From Bacillota bacterium (GTDB lineage: Bacteria; Bacillota; Clostridia; Christensenellales; Aristaeellaceae), in NCBI GenBank assembly GCA_023459275.1, contig JAEWVC010000041.1, forward strand, positions 1-64,000: a DNA stretch of 64,000 nt. Direction: 5' to 3'. Position 1 is the first letter of the stretch, and each line of letters opens with the position of its first letter. Made by a program: the position numbers and the translations under genes. This document shows positions 56,236 through 64,000 of the stretch, piece after piece. The notes under the pieces were generated by a model. The model made no database searches. It was not told the DNA's origin and saw only the letters and a program-made list of their open reading frames with translations.

Positions 56236-57243
56236 ATGAAAAAAGCGTCCGTTCCGGGACTATTTGCGTCCTTCCTTCGGGAAAAGGCGGGCACCGTTTT
56301 TCTGTGCGCAGCTGTTGCCCTGCTGTTTCTTGCCGTCGGCGCGCTTTCCCGTCTGGACATGGGTCCGCTCTTATACGCCTTGCTGCTTTCCGGCCTCCTG
56401 GCGGCCGTGGCGGCTGTGGCTTCCTTCAGCCGGTATGCAAAAAGGTTCCGCCAGGCGGAGGCGGGGCAAAACCACCTGGAAACCCTGCCCCAGGGATTGC
56501 CCGCGCCGGGGGGCAGGCTGGAAAAGCAGTACCAGGCGCTGGTCAAAGGGCAGGCGGAAATGCGGCTTGCGGAAAAAAACGAACAAACACGCAGACTCAA
56601 GGAGCGGGAGGATTACTATACCCTCTGGATGCATCAGATCAAGACGCCCATCGCCGCCATGCGCCTGCTTTTGCAAAGCGGCGAACCTTTGCCGGCGGGC
56701 CCCTTGGAGGAGGAGCTTTTCAAGATTGAGCGCTACGCGGAAATGGCGCTGACCTACCTGCGCCTAGAAAGCCAGGCCGATGATCTGGAACTGAAGGAAT
56801 ACGACCTGTACGGCCTTGTGAAAAAGGCAGTGAAAAAATACGCCCTGCTGTTCATCCATAAAAAGATCGCGCTGGAGCTTGAGCCCTTTCAGGTGCGGGT
56901 GATGACGGATGAAAAATGGTTCCTGGTGCTTCTGGAGCAGATTCTGTCCAACGCGGTCAAGTATACGGAGAAAGGTGCCGTGCGCATCTATGTAAAGGAC
57001 GGGGTGGCCCTGGCGGTCCAGGACAGCGGCGCGGGGATCCCCAAGGAGGATCTGCCAAGGGTTTTTGACCGGGGATTTACAGGCCACAACGGCCGGGTGG
57101 ATCAGCGGGCCACGGGCATCGGCCTCTACCTGGCCAAAGAGGCGGCGAAAAAGCTTGGGCATACCGTTTCCATCCAGTCCGAACCGGATCGCGGCACCAC
57201 GGTCACCATCGGCATTGCCCGGCTTCCCTTGGAGATTTTTTAA
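56236..57243 (+). CDS. Intramembrane-sensing histidine kinase, BceS-like
   Basis: The 335-residue kinase has two membrane helices close together near the N-terminus (about 20-37 and 43-62) with almost no extracellular loop, typical of BceS kinases that sense through the partner transporter. The phospho-accepting His is in LWMHQIKTPI. The catalytic domain shows LLEQILSNAVKYTEKG (N box), DSGAGIPKEDL (G1) and ATGIGLYLAKEAA (G2). It is translated right after the response regulator. No separate kinase input domain is present, which supports flux sensing via BceAB. Confidence 0.9.
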   Translation: MKKASVPGLFASFLREKAGTVFLCAAVALLFLAVGALSRLDMGPLLYALLLSGLLAAVAAVASFSRYAKRFRQAEAGQNHLETLPQGLPAPGGRLEKQYQALVKGQAEMRLAEKNEQTRRLKEREDYYTLWMHQIKTPIAAMRLLLQSGEPLPAGPLEEELFKIERYAEMALTYLRLESQADDLELKEYDLYGLVKKAVKKYALLFIHKKIALELEPFQVRVMTDEKWFLVLLEQILSNAVKYTEKGAVRIYVKDGVALAVQDSGAGIPKEDLPRVFDRGFTGHNGRVDQRATGIGLYLAKEAAKKLGHTVSIQSEPDRGTTVTIGIARLPLEIF

Positions 57244-57266
57244 AAGAAGGCCCACCTTTCAAAACT

Positions 57267-57330
57267 GTAAGCTTTACCTCCCTGTTTGTAAGGCTGTATC
57301 AAGGCAAAACGCTGTAAAGAGGTCTACAAT
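57267..57330 (+). promoter_or_regulatory. Candidate BceR-controlled promoter before the ABC genes
   Basis: GTAA-GCT-TTAC (57267-57277) is an inverted repeat, with a further TTTGTAA at 57285-57291. TACAAT (57325-57330) is a good -10 but lacks a -35, as expected for an activator-dependent promoter. The ATPase start follows 46 bp later. Confidence 0.45.
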
Positions 57331-57376
57331 AAAACCTGCGCGAAAGCCGCAAACATCCATAGGGAGGGTTTTTCAT

Positions 57377-58144
57377 ATGCCTTTGCTGGACGTGATCCAC
57401 GTAAAAAAAATCTATACCACCTTTCTTGGCGGACAGAAGGTGGAGGCGCTTACGGATGCCAGCTTCAGTGTGGAGCAGGGAGAATTTGTAGCTATCATGG
57501 GGGAATCAGGCTCCGGGAAGACCACGCTTTTAAACATCCTGGCGGCGCTGGACAAGCCCACTGAGGGCCAGGTGCTCCTGGAAGGCCGTGACCTTGGCCG
57601 GATCAAAGACAAGGAGGTCTCCGCCTTCCGCAGGGACAGCCTGGGCTTTGTATTTCAGGATTTCAACCTGCTGGACACCTTTTCCGTAAGGGACAACATC
57701 CTTCTTCCCCTGGTGCTGGCGGGTAAGGGCTACAGGGACATGGAGCCAAAGCTCACGGCTGTGGCGGATATTTTGCATATTTCAGACATACTGTCCAAGT
57801 TCCCCTATGAAATATCCGGCGGGCAAAAGCAGCGCGCCGCCGTGGCCAGGGCCATCGTCACGTCCCCCAAGATCGTATTGGCGGATGAACCCACCGGCGC
57901 GCTGGATTCCAAGGCCTCGCAAAACCTATTGAAAACCTTTGCGGCCATCCACCAAAGGGGGCAGACCATCCTGATGGTCACCCACAGCGCCCAGGCCGCC
58001 AGCTACGCCGGCCGGGTGATGTTCATCAGGGACGGGCGCGTATACCATCAAATGTACCGGGGCGACATGGTCCAGGAGGCCTTCTATCAGAAGATCATCT
58101 CCGCGCTCACCGTTCTCTCCGCCGGGGGTGAGCTGAATGCGTAA
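57377..58144 (+). CDS. ABC transporter ATPase, BceA/MacB-like
   Basis: The 255-residue ATPase has Walker A MGESGSGKTTLL, the FVFQDFNLLDTF Q-loop, the ISGGQKQRAAVARAI signature, Walker B IVLADEPTGALD and VTHS as switch. The MacB/BceA subfamily marks (TPEG-like EPTGALDSK, FNLLDTF) are present. It powers the BceB-like permease that removes or detects cell-envelope-active peptides. It starts after AGGGAGG and overlaps the permease gene by 8 bp (58137-58144). Confidence 0.92.
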   Translation: MPLLDVIHVKKIYTTFLGGQKVEALTDASFSVEQGEFVAIMGESGSGKTTLLNILAALDKPTEGQVLLEGRDLGRIKDKEVSAFRRDSLGFVFQDFNLLDTFSVRDNILLPLVLAGKGYRDMEPKLTAVADILHISDILSKFPYEISGGQKQRAAVARAIVTSPKIVLADEPTGALDSKASQNLLKTFAAIHQRGQTILMVTHSAQAASYAGRVMFIRDGRVYHQMYRGDMVQEAFYQKIISALTVLSAGGELNA

Positions 58145-60161
58145 GCGGTTCCTGTACCTGCGCCTGGCGCTTGCGAACCTGAAAAAGAATAGGCAGACGT
58201 ATCTTTCCTTTTTCCTGAGCACCGTGTGCACCGTTTTTGTGTTCTATATTTTTTGCATGATCGCCCTGAATGGCGGCATCAAAAAGCTTCGGGGCGCCAG
58301 TTCCATGCAGGTGATGATGGTGCTGGGCGCCGTGGTGGTGGCCATCTTCGCCTTTGCCTTCCTCTTTTACGCCAACAGCTTTTTGATCAAGCGCCGCAAG
58401 AAGGAACTGGGACTGTACGCCATTCTGGGCCTGGAGAAAAAGCATATCGCCCGCATCCTGTTCCATGAAACAGTGGCGCTGCTGATAGGCAGCCTTGTCT
58501 GCGGCATCGGCTTTGGCATTTCCTTAAGCAGGCTGATGTTCCTTTTGGTCCAGGCGCTGATGCGCGTTCCCACCCCCATCGTGTTTCAGGTAACGCCGCT
58601 GCCTTTGCTTTTGACCTGCGGGCTGTTTGCCGCGGTTTTCCTTGTGCTTTTGATCTATAACCGGCTGCAGGTGCATCTAAACAGCCCGGTTACTCTGATG
58701 CGCGGGCAGCAGCGGGGAGAAAAGGAGCCCAAGACCCGCTGGCTGCTGGCGCTTACCGGCATCGCAACCATGGCGGCAGGCTATGTGCTGGCCAACAGCG
58801 TGGATAACCCCATGAAGGCGCTTGCCATTTTCTTTATTGCCGTCCTCCTGGTGATTGTGGGCACCTATGCGCTGTTTACCGCCGGCAGCATCGCGTTTTT
58901 GAAGCTGCTGCGCCGCAACAAAAGCTATTACTACAAGCCCCGCAACTTTATTTCCGTTTCCGGCATGATCTACCGGATGAAGCAGAACGCCGCGGGCCTT
59001 GCCGGCATCTGCATCCTGAGCACCATGGCCATCATCACCATCGGCACCACCGGGGCGCTGTATATCGGGCAGGGAGACATGCTCAGGGACCAAAACCCCA
59101 CAGACCAGAAGCTGGCCATCCAGGAAGGCATTTTGGACCCCGGGCAGGTGGAGGCGATGATAAGCAGACTGGCAGCTGAAAATCAGGTTGAAATAGCAGA
59201 TGTTTACACAGCCACCTATTGCCAGGCCGCTGTCTTAAGGGAAGGCGATGTGATTTCTCAGGCGGACAGGGGAAGCATCACCTCCACGGAACAGTACAAA
59301 AAGGTGTGGGATCTGTATATCCTTCCCTTGGCGTCCTACAACGCCATGGTGAACGGGGCCTATACCCTTGATAATGGGCAGGCGCTGCTGTTTCAAAGCC
59401 GGAATGTTCCTGACGCGGCTTTTCTCACGGTGGGGGATACCACGCTGCAAATCAAGGAAAATCTTGCCGCTTTTCCTGTGGCCCATAAGGGGTATACCAG
59501 CCCGGAGCCGCCCATGTACCTTGTGCTCAAGGACAGGGAAGCTGTGGCGGCCGTGGTGAAAAGCCTTGGCGGCAAGGAGGAGGAAGCATATTTTTCACAA
59601 GCCTTTTGGTGGAATACGAAAGGATCGTATGAGGCGCTTTCCGCCTTCTCCCAAAACCTTCATACGGACCTCCCCCATCAGCTGCTGGCCGTGCTTCAGG
59701 AAAATGGGGGAGATACTGGCTATGAATTATCAGACGTCAACACCATCCGCCAGGAATGGTACGCCATGTACGGCGGGTTCCTGTTCCTGGGAGTGTTCCT
59801 GGGGCTGCTGTTCCTGATGGCCACCACACTGATCATTTACTTCAAGCAGGTGTCCGAAGGCTATATGGACCATGACCGGTTCATCATCCTGCAGAAGGTG
59901 GGCATGGCCAGGGATGAAGTGAAGGCCACCGTGCGCAAGCAGATTTTGATGGTGTTCGTCCTGCCCATCGTCGCCGCCATCCTGCATACTTTGGGCGCGC
60001 TGCACATGATGACCGAAATGCTTTCCATGTTTGGTCTGGGCAACACCCTGCTCATTACACTGAGTATCTTTACAACCGCCGGTGTATTTGCCCTGCTGTA
60101 CGGCATGGTGTATGCTCTTACCGCCAAAACATACTACGGCATGGTGCGGATGGACGGGTAG
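58137..60161 (+). CDS. BceB-type ABC permease with large extracellular domain
   Basis: The 674-residue membrane protein has FtsX domains near both ends (about residues 55-175 and 555-665), ten predicted helices and a large extracellular domain (about 310-540) between helices seven and eight. That domain is the hallmark of permeases for peptide-antibiotic resistance such as bacitracin, nisin or host-peptide types. The drug specificity cannot be read. It overlaps the ATPase gene by 8 bp and completes the BceRSAB-like module. Confidence 0.9.
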   Translation: MRKRFLYLRLALANLKKNRQTYLSFFLSTVCTVFVFYIFCMIALNGGIKKLRGASSMQVMMVLGAVVVAIFAFAFLFYANSFLIKRRKKELGLYAILGLEKKHIARILFHETVALLIGSLVCGIGFGISLSRLMFLLVQALMRVPTPIVFQVTPLPLLLTCGLFAAVFLVLLIYNRLQVHLNSPVTLMRGQQRGEKEPKTRWLLALTGIATMAAGYVLANSVDNPMKALAIFFIAVLLVIVGTYALFTAGSIAFLKLLRRNKSYYYKPRNFISVSGMIYRMKQNAAGLAGICILSTMAIITIGTTGALYIGQGDMLRDQNPTDQKLAIQEGILDPGQVEAMISRLAAENQVEIADVYTATYCQAAVLREGDVISQADRGSITSTEQYKKVWDLYILPLASYNAMVNGAYTLDNGQALLFQSRNVPDAAFLTVGDTTLQIKENLAAFPVAHKGYTSPEPPMYLVLKDREAVAAVVKSLGGKEEEAYFSQAFWWNTKGSYEALSAFSQNLHTDLPHQLLAVLQENGGDTGYELSDVNTIRQEWYAMYGGFLFLGVFLGLLFLMATTLIIYFKQVSEGYMDHDRFIILQKVGMARDEVKATVRKQILMVFVLPIVAAILHTLGALHMMTEMLSMFGLGNTLLITLSIFTTAGVFALLYGMVYALTAKTYYGMVRMDG

Positions 60162-60258
60162 CCCATATTGTTTTGCTGCTGTAGATACGGTATAATTGTT
60201 ATTGCTTCTGCCATTCCTTCGGATGGGAATCCCGAAGCCGAAAGGGAATGTACCGCCC

Positions 60259-61593
60259 ATGAGGAAACTGCTTGCCCTGCTTCTGTGCCTTGCACTGCTG
60301 CCGGCCGCGGCGCTTGCTGAAATACCGCCGGAGGCCTCCTTGGTGCAGCGGGTAACACTGCGCAAGTGGGAAACGACCCAGGCGAATCAAAGTGTGATCC
60401 GGATCTGGTATCCGCAAACGGTAAACCCGGAAATTGACCAGGAGCTGGCTGTCATGATGGACAGCTATAAAGACCAATTCGCGGGGACGCTGCCCAAGGC
60501 ATATAACGCAACTTCCAGAAACTCCAGGCTGGACGTGGATTGCCGCTACAGCCGCACAGGCACGCAATGGGTGAGCTTTCTCATTACGGCAAGGGTCACG
60601 GTAGCGCGCAAATTTCAAAGCACGCAGCTTGTTTCCCGAACCTTCAACATGCAAACGGGGCAGCCCATACGCTTGATGGACATCTTCCCGCCCGACAGCC
60701 CCGCGTGGGGGCTGCTGGCCCGGGAGGTGGAGCGCCAAATCACCGGATACTTTCCCAAGGAAGAGCCGGATGAAAAGCAGCTTTCCGCCTGGACCGACCG
60801 AGAAGCGCTGGGGCTGGCGGATTTCACGCTCCACGCCATGTCCCTGGTGCTCCATTACCCGGCGGCCCAGGTGTATCCCGGCCATAACACCTTGCTGGAA
60901 GTTACCGTCATGTATCCCATGCTGGCCGGGATGATGACCGGGGAGGCGGCTTTCCAGACCGACAACAGCCATCATCCCATGGTGGCGCTTACCTACGATG
61001 ACGGCCCCTTAAGAACGCCTACCACCCTGCTTTTGAACACGCTTCGGGAAAAAGGGGTCCGCGGCACGTTTTTCGTGCTGGGCAACCGTATCGGGCCCAA
61101 TCAGGACCTGGTGCAGCGGGAGCATGACGAAGGGCACGCGGTCGCCACCCACAACTACCATCACGGCGACGTGGAAAAATCCAGCGCGGCGCAGCTTCGC
61201 CGGCAGGTGGCCATGTGCAACGATGCCCTGTCGGAGGCCATCGGTTTATATCCCCGGTATGACCGGGTGCCCCACGGCCAGTACCCCGCCATGATCAAGG
61301 CGAAGGCCGGCTGGCCGCTGATCCAGTGGTCGGTGGATACCTACGACTGGCAAGGGCGGTCTCCGTGGACGATCCTGAACAATATCAAGGGGCAGGTGGA
61401 AGACGGGGACATCATCCTCTGCCATGATATCAAGGAAATGGCCCCGGATACGGCTGCCCTGCTTATCGACTATCTGGAAGAGCAAGGGTATATGTTTGTT
61501 ACCGTTGATGAATTGTTTGCCAGGGACGGTGTCACCTTGCAGCCTGACACGGTGTATTACCACTGCCTGGAAGGGGAAACCGGCCGGAAATGA
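60259..61593 (+). CDS. Secreted polysaccharide deacetylase, PdaC-like
   Basis: The 444-residue exported protein has a signal peptide (MRKLLALLLCLALLPAAALA), an N-terminal DUF3298/DUF4163-like domain (about 30-240) and a C-terminal NodB domain. The metal site comprises ALTYDDGP (Asp-Asp) and the HNYHH cluster. The usual R-P-P-Y motif is changed to DRVPHGQYP; ILCHDI is the late catalytic segment. This layout matches PdaC, which deacetylates peptidoglycan sugars and lowers lysozyme sensitivity. It lies just after the BceAB genes, fitting an envelope-defence role. AAAGGGA lies 12 bases before the ATG. Confidence 0.86.
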   Translation: MRKLLALLLCLALLPAAALAEIPPEASLVQRVTLRKWETTQANQSVIRIWYPQTVNPEIDQELAVMMDSYKDQFAGTLPKAYNATSRNSRLDVDCRYSRTGTQWVSFLITARVTVARKFQSTQLVSRTFNMQTGQPIRLMDIFPPDSPAWGLLAREVERQITGYFPKEEPDEKQLSAWTDREALGLADFTLHAMSLVLHYPAAQVYPGHNTLLEVTVMYPMLAGMMTGEAAFQTDNSHHPMVALTYDDGPLRTPTTLLLNTLREKGVRGTFFVLGNRIGPNQDLVQREHDEGHAVATHNYHHGDVEKSSAAQLRRQVAMCNDALSEAIGLYPRYDRVPHGQYPAMIKAKAGWPLIQWSVDTYDWQGRSPWTILNNIKGQVEDGDIILCHDIKEMAPDTAALLIDYLEEQGYMFVTVDELFARDGVTLQPDTVYYHCLEGETGRK

Positions 61594-61614
61594 CGATTCC
61601 CGGCGGAGGCGGTC

Positions 61615-62391
61615 TTACAGCCGCCAGCCCCATTTTTGAAAATACCGGATCATGGATTTTACATGCAGGGAAAGTCCCTTCAGGGAATGGGCGTCCTCCC
61701 TGGCCCAGATGTGGGTTACGGCAAAGCCGGGGTGGTAGAGTGTCAGCCCCTGGGCCTTCATCCTTCGGGTCAGGTCCGCATCCTCCATATACATAAAAAA
61801 CCGCGGGTCAAACCCGCCCGCCGCCCTGAAGGCTTCCGTGCGCATAAACATGAAGCAGCCTGTGGCAAAGGAAAGCTCCGCCGGTTCCCTCACCGCCTTC
61901 TCCCGCCAGGTGTACAGGCTTCGCCAGGCTGCAAAGGGGCGGCCCATTTTTTCCAGGCGGCCGCCCAGCATATAGCGCACGGATGGCAGTTCCTTGGGCA
62001 AAAACTGTTCGCTGCCATCGGTGTTGAGCACCTTGGGGGTCAGCAGCGCTACCTCCGGGCGGCCTTCCATATAGGCAACCATTTTTTCAAGCACATCCGG
62101 CGCAAGGGTAAGATCCGGGTTCATGATCACATGGTAGGGCGCGGACAAATACGGCAGCGCCCGGTTATGCCCGCCGCCAAAACCAATGTTTTCCGGAAGG
62201 CGGATCAAGCGCACCTGCGGGAACTCCGTCTCCACAAGGGCGGCCGTCCCATCCCGGGAGGCATTGTCCACCACGATGACCTGCAGCCTTTGCGCGCTGG
62301 TGCCGCCCATAAGCGACGCCAGCGCGTTTTTGATATGTGCCCGGCTGTTGTAGGTAACGATGCATACGGTGATCAGCGGCGCCTCTGCCAT
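61615..62391 (-). CDS. Family 2 glycosyltransferase, rhamnosyltransferase-like
   Basis: The 258-residue cytosolic GT-A enzyme has the N-terminal ITVCIVTYNSR, VDNASRDGTAAL, ENIGFGGGHNRAL and an NPDLTL motif as the metal/nucleotide-sugar site. ATGCFMFMRTEAFRAAGGFD and YMEDADLTRRMK form the acceptor and catalytic-base region. These patterns resemble WbbL-type rhamnosyltransferases of cell-wall or capsule assembly; donor and acceptor are not known. It is convergent with the deacetylase gene and has no polysaccharide operon beside it. Confidence 0.87.
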   Translation of the reverse strand: MAEAPLITVCIVTYNSRAHIKNALASLMGGTSAQRLQVIVVDNASRDGTAALVETEFPQVRLIRLPENIGFGGGHNRALPYLSAPYHVIMNPDLTLAPDVLEKMVAYMEGRPEVALLTPKVLNTDGSEQFLPKELPSVRYMLGGRLEKMGRPFAAWRSLYTWREKAVREPAELSFATGCFMFMRTEAFRAAGGFDPRFFMYMEDADLTRRMKAQGLTLYHPGFAVTHIWAREDAHSLKGLSLHVKSMIRYFQKWGWRL

Positions 62392-62473
62392 GGGGTGCCC
62401 TCCTTTTCTTTCCGCTGTATGATACCATACCTGCGGGGGATTGTCACCTTTTCCCTCCGCCCGAATAGATTTA

Positions 62474-62502
62474 TTGACAACAGGAAATTTTCCGGCATAC
62501 TG
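62474..62502 (+). promoter_or_regulatory. Possible promoter of the cadherin-like-domain gene
   Basis: TTGACA at 62474-62479 is followed after 17 bases by ATACTG, a poor -10. The start codon is 180 bp downstream. Confidence 0.3.
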
Positions 62503-62681
62503 ATGAAAAGCGGCGTTTTGTCCGTTACATATGTAACTAGGTATTTCCGGAATTTAAGCCCTGCAATCTGCTTTCCTATCTATTTTCCGCGCGGCCCCGG
62601 CGGCGGCAGAGGTGGCTGCGCCGTCCGCTGTTTGAGTAGTCTGCTCTTTTTGACCGTTCAAAAAGAAAAGGAGGGTTTTCC

Positions 62682-63410
62682 ATGAAAAGGGGGCTTGCTC
62701 TGGTACTCGCCGCGTTTTTGCTTCTTCCCTTTACGCCCGCGTTTGCCGCACCCGCGCCGACACCCGTACCCTTGTATCCCGACAGCGCGCTGATCTCCCT
62801 GACGCACAACTGCCCCAACACAGGCATCATGGTCCCCGAAGCGTTCACCCCGTTGGTTACAAGCTATATTCTGACGGTGGCCAGCTGGGTCAGCCGGGTG
62901 ACCTTCACGCCTGCCGCGGTGGATCCGGCGGCGGCCATCTACGTCAACGGTCAGTACGTCCCTTCGGGGCAGACCTCCCAGGAGATTCAGTTGACCAATG
63001 AACCCCAGGCGGTGACCATCTCCGTTACGGCCGCCGGCGGGGAAAACACGGTCTACACCGTTTTTCTCCAACGCCGCCCCAGTGAGGCCCGTACCCGCGT
63101 ATCCGTGGGATATTTAAAGGATGTTTACCAATCCGGCAGCAAATGGTACGCCAAACTGGACCTGGTGACGGTGACTTACGGGGATGGCTATACGAACTAT
63201 ACCTCCGCCTTCACCAACGATTCCACCGCCCTTTACAAGCACGAGCTGTCCAAGAACTGCATCTTCTACACGGGGAACCAGAACAGTCCTACTAGGTACA
63301 GGGACCCCAGCTCTTTTCAGGCCCATGTGACGCTGGACGGCACCGAAATGTTCCGCGTGATCTATCTGGAGGATGAAATCGTGGCGTTGATCCCCTACGC
63401 CATCCACTGA
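62682..63410 (+). CDS. Secreted protein with cadherin-like beta-sandwich domain
   Basis: The 242-residue exported protein has a signal peptide (MKRGLALVLAAFLLLPF, cleavage near AFAAP). It then has a beta-rich domain of the cadherin-like type (about 55-130; VTSYILTVASWVSRVTFTP followed by A-V-T-I-S-V-T-A and NTVYTVFLQ). The C-terminal 110 residues are Tyr-rich and unassigned. There is no catalytic signature. AAGGAGG precedes the ATG. It probably acts in the cell envelope. It ends 16 bp before a long bidirectional terminator shared with the convergent phosphorylase gene. Confidence 0.75.
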   Translation: MKRGLALVLAAFLLLPFTPAFAAPAPTPVPLYPDSALISLTHNCPNTGIMVPEAFTPLVTSYILTVASWVSRVTFTPAAVDPAAAIYVNGQYVPSGQTSQEIQLTNEPQAVTISVTAAGGENTVYTVFLQRRPSEARTRVSVGYLKDVYQSGSKWYAKLDLVTVTYGDGYTNYTSAFTNDSTALYKHELSKNCIFYTGNQNSPTRYRDPSSFQAHVTLDGTEMFRVIYLEDEIVALIPYAIH

Positions 63411-63425
63411 CGGGCATCAGGCAGT

Positions 63426-63478
63426 AAAAACGTTGCAGCCGCCGGCCAAATCATCAGGCTGGCGGCTGCAACGTTTTT
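63426..63478. terminator. Strong bidirectional terminator
   Basis: AAAAACGTTGCAGCCGCC and GGCGGCTGCAACGTTTTT form an 18-bp perfect outer stem, extended by a further GCC/GGC beyond one mismatch. Both strands end in a T run. It separates convergent genes. Confidence 0.88.
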
Positions 63479-63492
63479 GGCGGTCTCCGGGA

Positions 63493-64000
63493 TCACTTTA
63501 CCGCTGCCTGGACGCGGAACACCTTTCCTGTTTCCAATGCGGCGGGGATCAGCGTATCCGCAAGGGCGGTTCCATCCATCGTAAGGCGCACGGCTTTCTT
63601 CTCCCCGCCGCTTTCGTTGGCGATATCAATGATATAGGTGTTTCCCCGCCAGCGGCGGGTAAGCGTCAGCTTCTTCAAATCGTCCGGCAGGCAGGGGTCG
63701 ATCCGCAGACCGTCATAATCGGGCTTCACGCCCAGGATGGCCTGGGATACGGCGTAGAAGCACCAGGCCGCCGTGCCGGTGAGCCAGCTGTTTTTTGCTT
63801 CGCCGAAGCGCCTTGCATACGGCCCGGCGATGGTTTGGGCATATACGTAGGGCTCTGTGCGGTGCAGCGTCTGGTCCCCGGTGTAGCTGGGGCAGATGAG
63901 GCGGTAGGTTTCAAAGGCACGGTTTCCATGGCCGAGCACCGTTTCAGCAATGGTGATCCAGGGGTTGTTGTGGCAGAAGATGCTGCCGTTCTCCTTGTAT
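63493..64000 (-). CDS. C-terminal part of a GH94 glycoside phosphorylase (partial)
   Basis: About 168 residues are visible; the 5' end lies beyond the window edge. KENGSIFCHNNPWITIAETV, EPYVYAQTIAGPYARRFGEA then KNSWLTGTAAW, and the PDYDGLRIDPCLP segment are typical of GH94 cellobiose, cellodextrin or N,N'-diacetylchitobiose phosphorylases. Those enzymes split beta-linked disaccharides with phosphate to give a sugar 1-phosphate, saving ATP. Substrate type cannot be fixed from this end. It ends at a bidirectional terminator. Confidence 0.88.
   Translation of the reverse strand, partial: YKENGSIFCHNNPWITIAETVLGHGNRAFETYRLICPSYTGDQTLHRTEPYVYAQTIAGPYARRFGEAKNSWLTGTAAWCFYAVSQAILGVKPDYDGLRIDPCLPDDLKKLTLTRRWRGNTYIIDIANESGGEKKAVRLTMDGTALADTLIPAALETGKVFRVQAAVK

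Overview
The window looks like the chromosome of a GC-rich anaerobic Clostridia-type Firmicute, plausibly a gut or rumen Christensenellales/Oscillospirales relative; this placement is an inference from gene content, not a computed result. Supporting signs are an oxygen-sensitive class III ribonucleotide reductase with its activase, a class III (Firmicute) fructose-1,6-bisphosphatase, GapN, a BceRSAB-type module, a GntR-RCK_C regulator, strong AGGAGG-like ribosome sites, and many secreted proteins whose signal peptides end in A-x-A followed by E. No rRNA or CRISPR array was seen. A four-gene tRNA cluster (Arg-His-Gln-Lys) lies at 50.9-51.2 kb.

Layout. 0-0.6 kb: the tail of a probable mobile element (two small genes). 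0.6-9.7 kb, minus strand: a TRAP transporter (dctP-dctQ-dctM) with an AraC-type response regulator and a FadR-type GntR repressor, then a D-threonine-aldolase-like enzyme directly behind nrdD-nrdG, whose promoter carries two NrdR-like boxes. 9.9-14.6 kb: an SDR, a PstS-like lipid-free binding protein and a BspA/SH3 surface protein. 14.8-19.6 kb: a sugar ABC transporter (binding protein plus two permeases) and an Fe-S aldo/keto reductase. 19.8-21.2 kb: gapN. 21.3-26.3 kb: a uronide-type operon (GPH symporter, an unassigned large toroid-like protein, a GH105 hydrolase, a NYN nuclease). 26.6-30.9 kb: a convergent c-di-GMP pair (cyclase and EAL phosphodiesterase). 31.2-34.4 kb: esterase, TlyA-type methyltransferase, a small protein that may start with ATT, and a secreted protein with five SH3b domains. 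34.4-38.4 kb: a ProX-type deacylase, a frameshifted double ABC permease, phosphofructokinase and a small membrane protein.

39.0-45.9 kb is a divergent amino-acid locus: ABC permease and ATPase, an iron-ADH-family dehydrogenase and a class I aminotransferase on one side; the binding protein, an L-2-hydroxyisocaproate-dehydrogenase-like enzyme and an M20 peptidase on the other. Together they could import or release amino acids, transaminate them and reduce the 2-oxoacids to 2-hydroxyacids. 46-50.3 kb holds a BusR-like regulator, a GarR-type dehydrogenase and fbp. 50.4-51.2 kb holds an integrase remnant beside the tRNA cluster. 51.4-53.8 kb is a three-gene operon (AadA-like nucleotidyltransferase, terpenoid-cyclase-fold protein, AlkZ-related protein). 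54-64 kb has araA, a BceRSAB-type sensing and export module, a PdaC-like deacetylase, a GT2 glycosyltransferase, a cadherin-like-domain protein and the C-terminal end of a GH94 phosphorylase.

The most unusual signal is a pair of structured, non-coding copies of about 238 bp at about 2.46 kb and 38.70 kb. The two copies keep the same hairpins through paired base changes, and each copy is bracketed by a duplicated terminator-like hairpin whose sequence differs between the two sites. This looks like a small non-autonomous element that inserts into transcription terminators.
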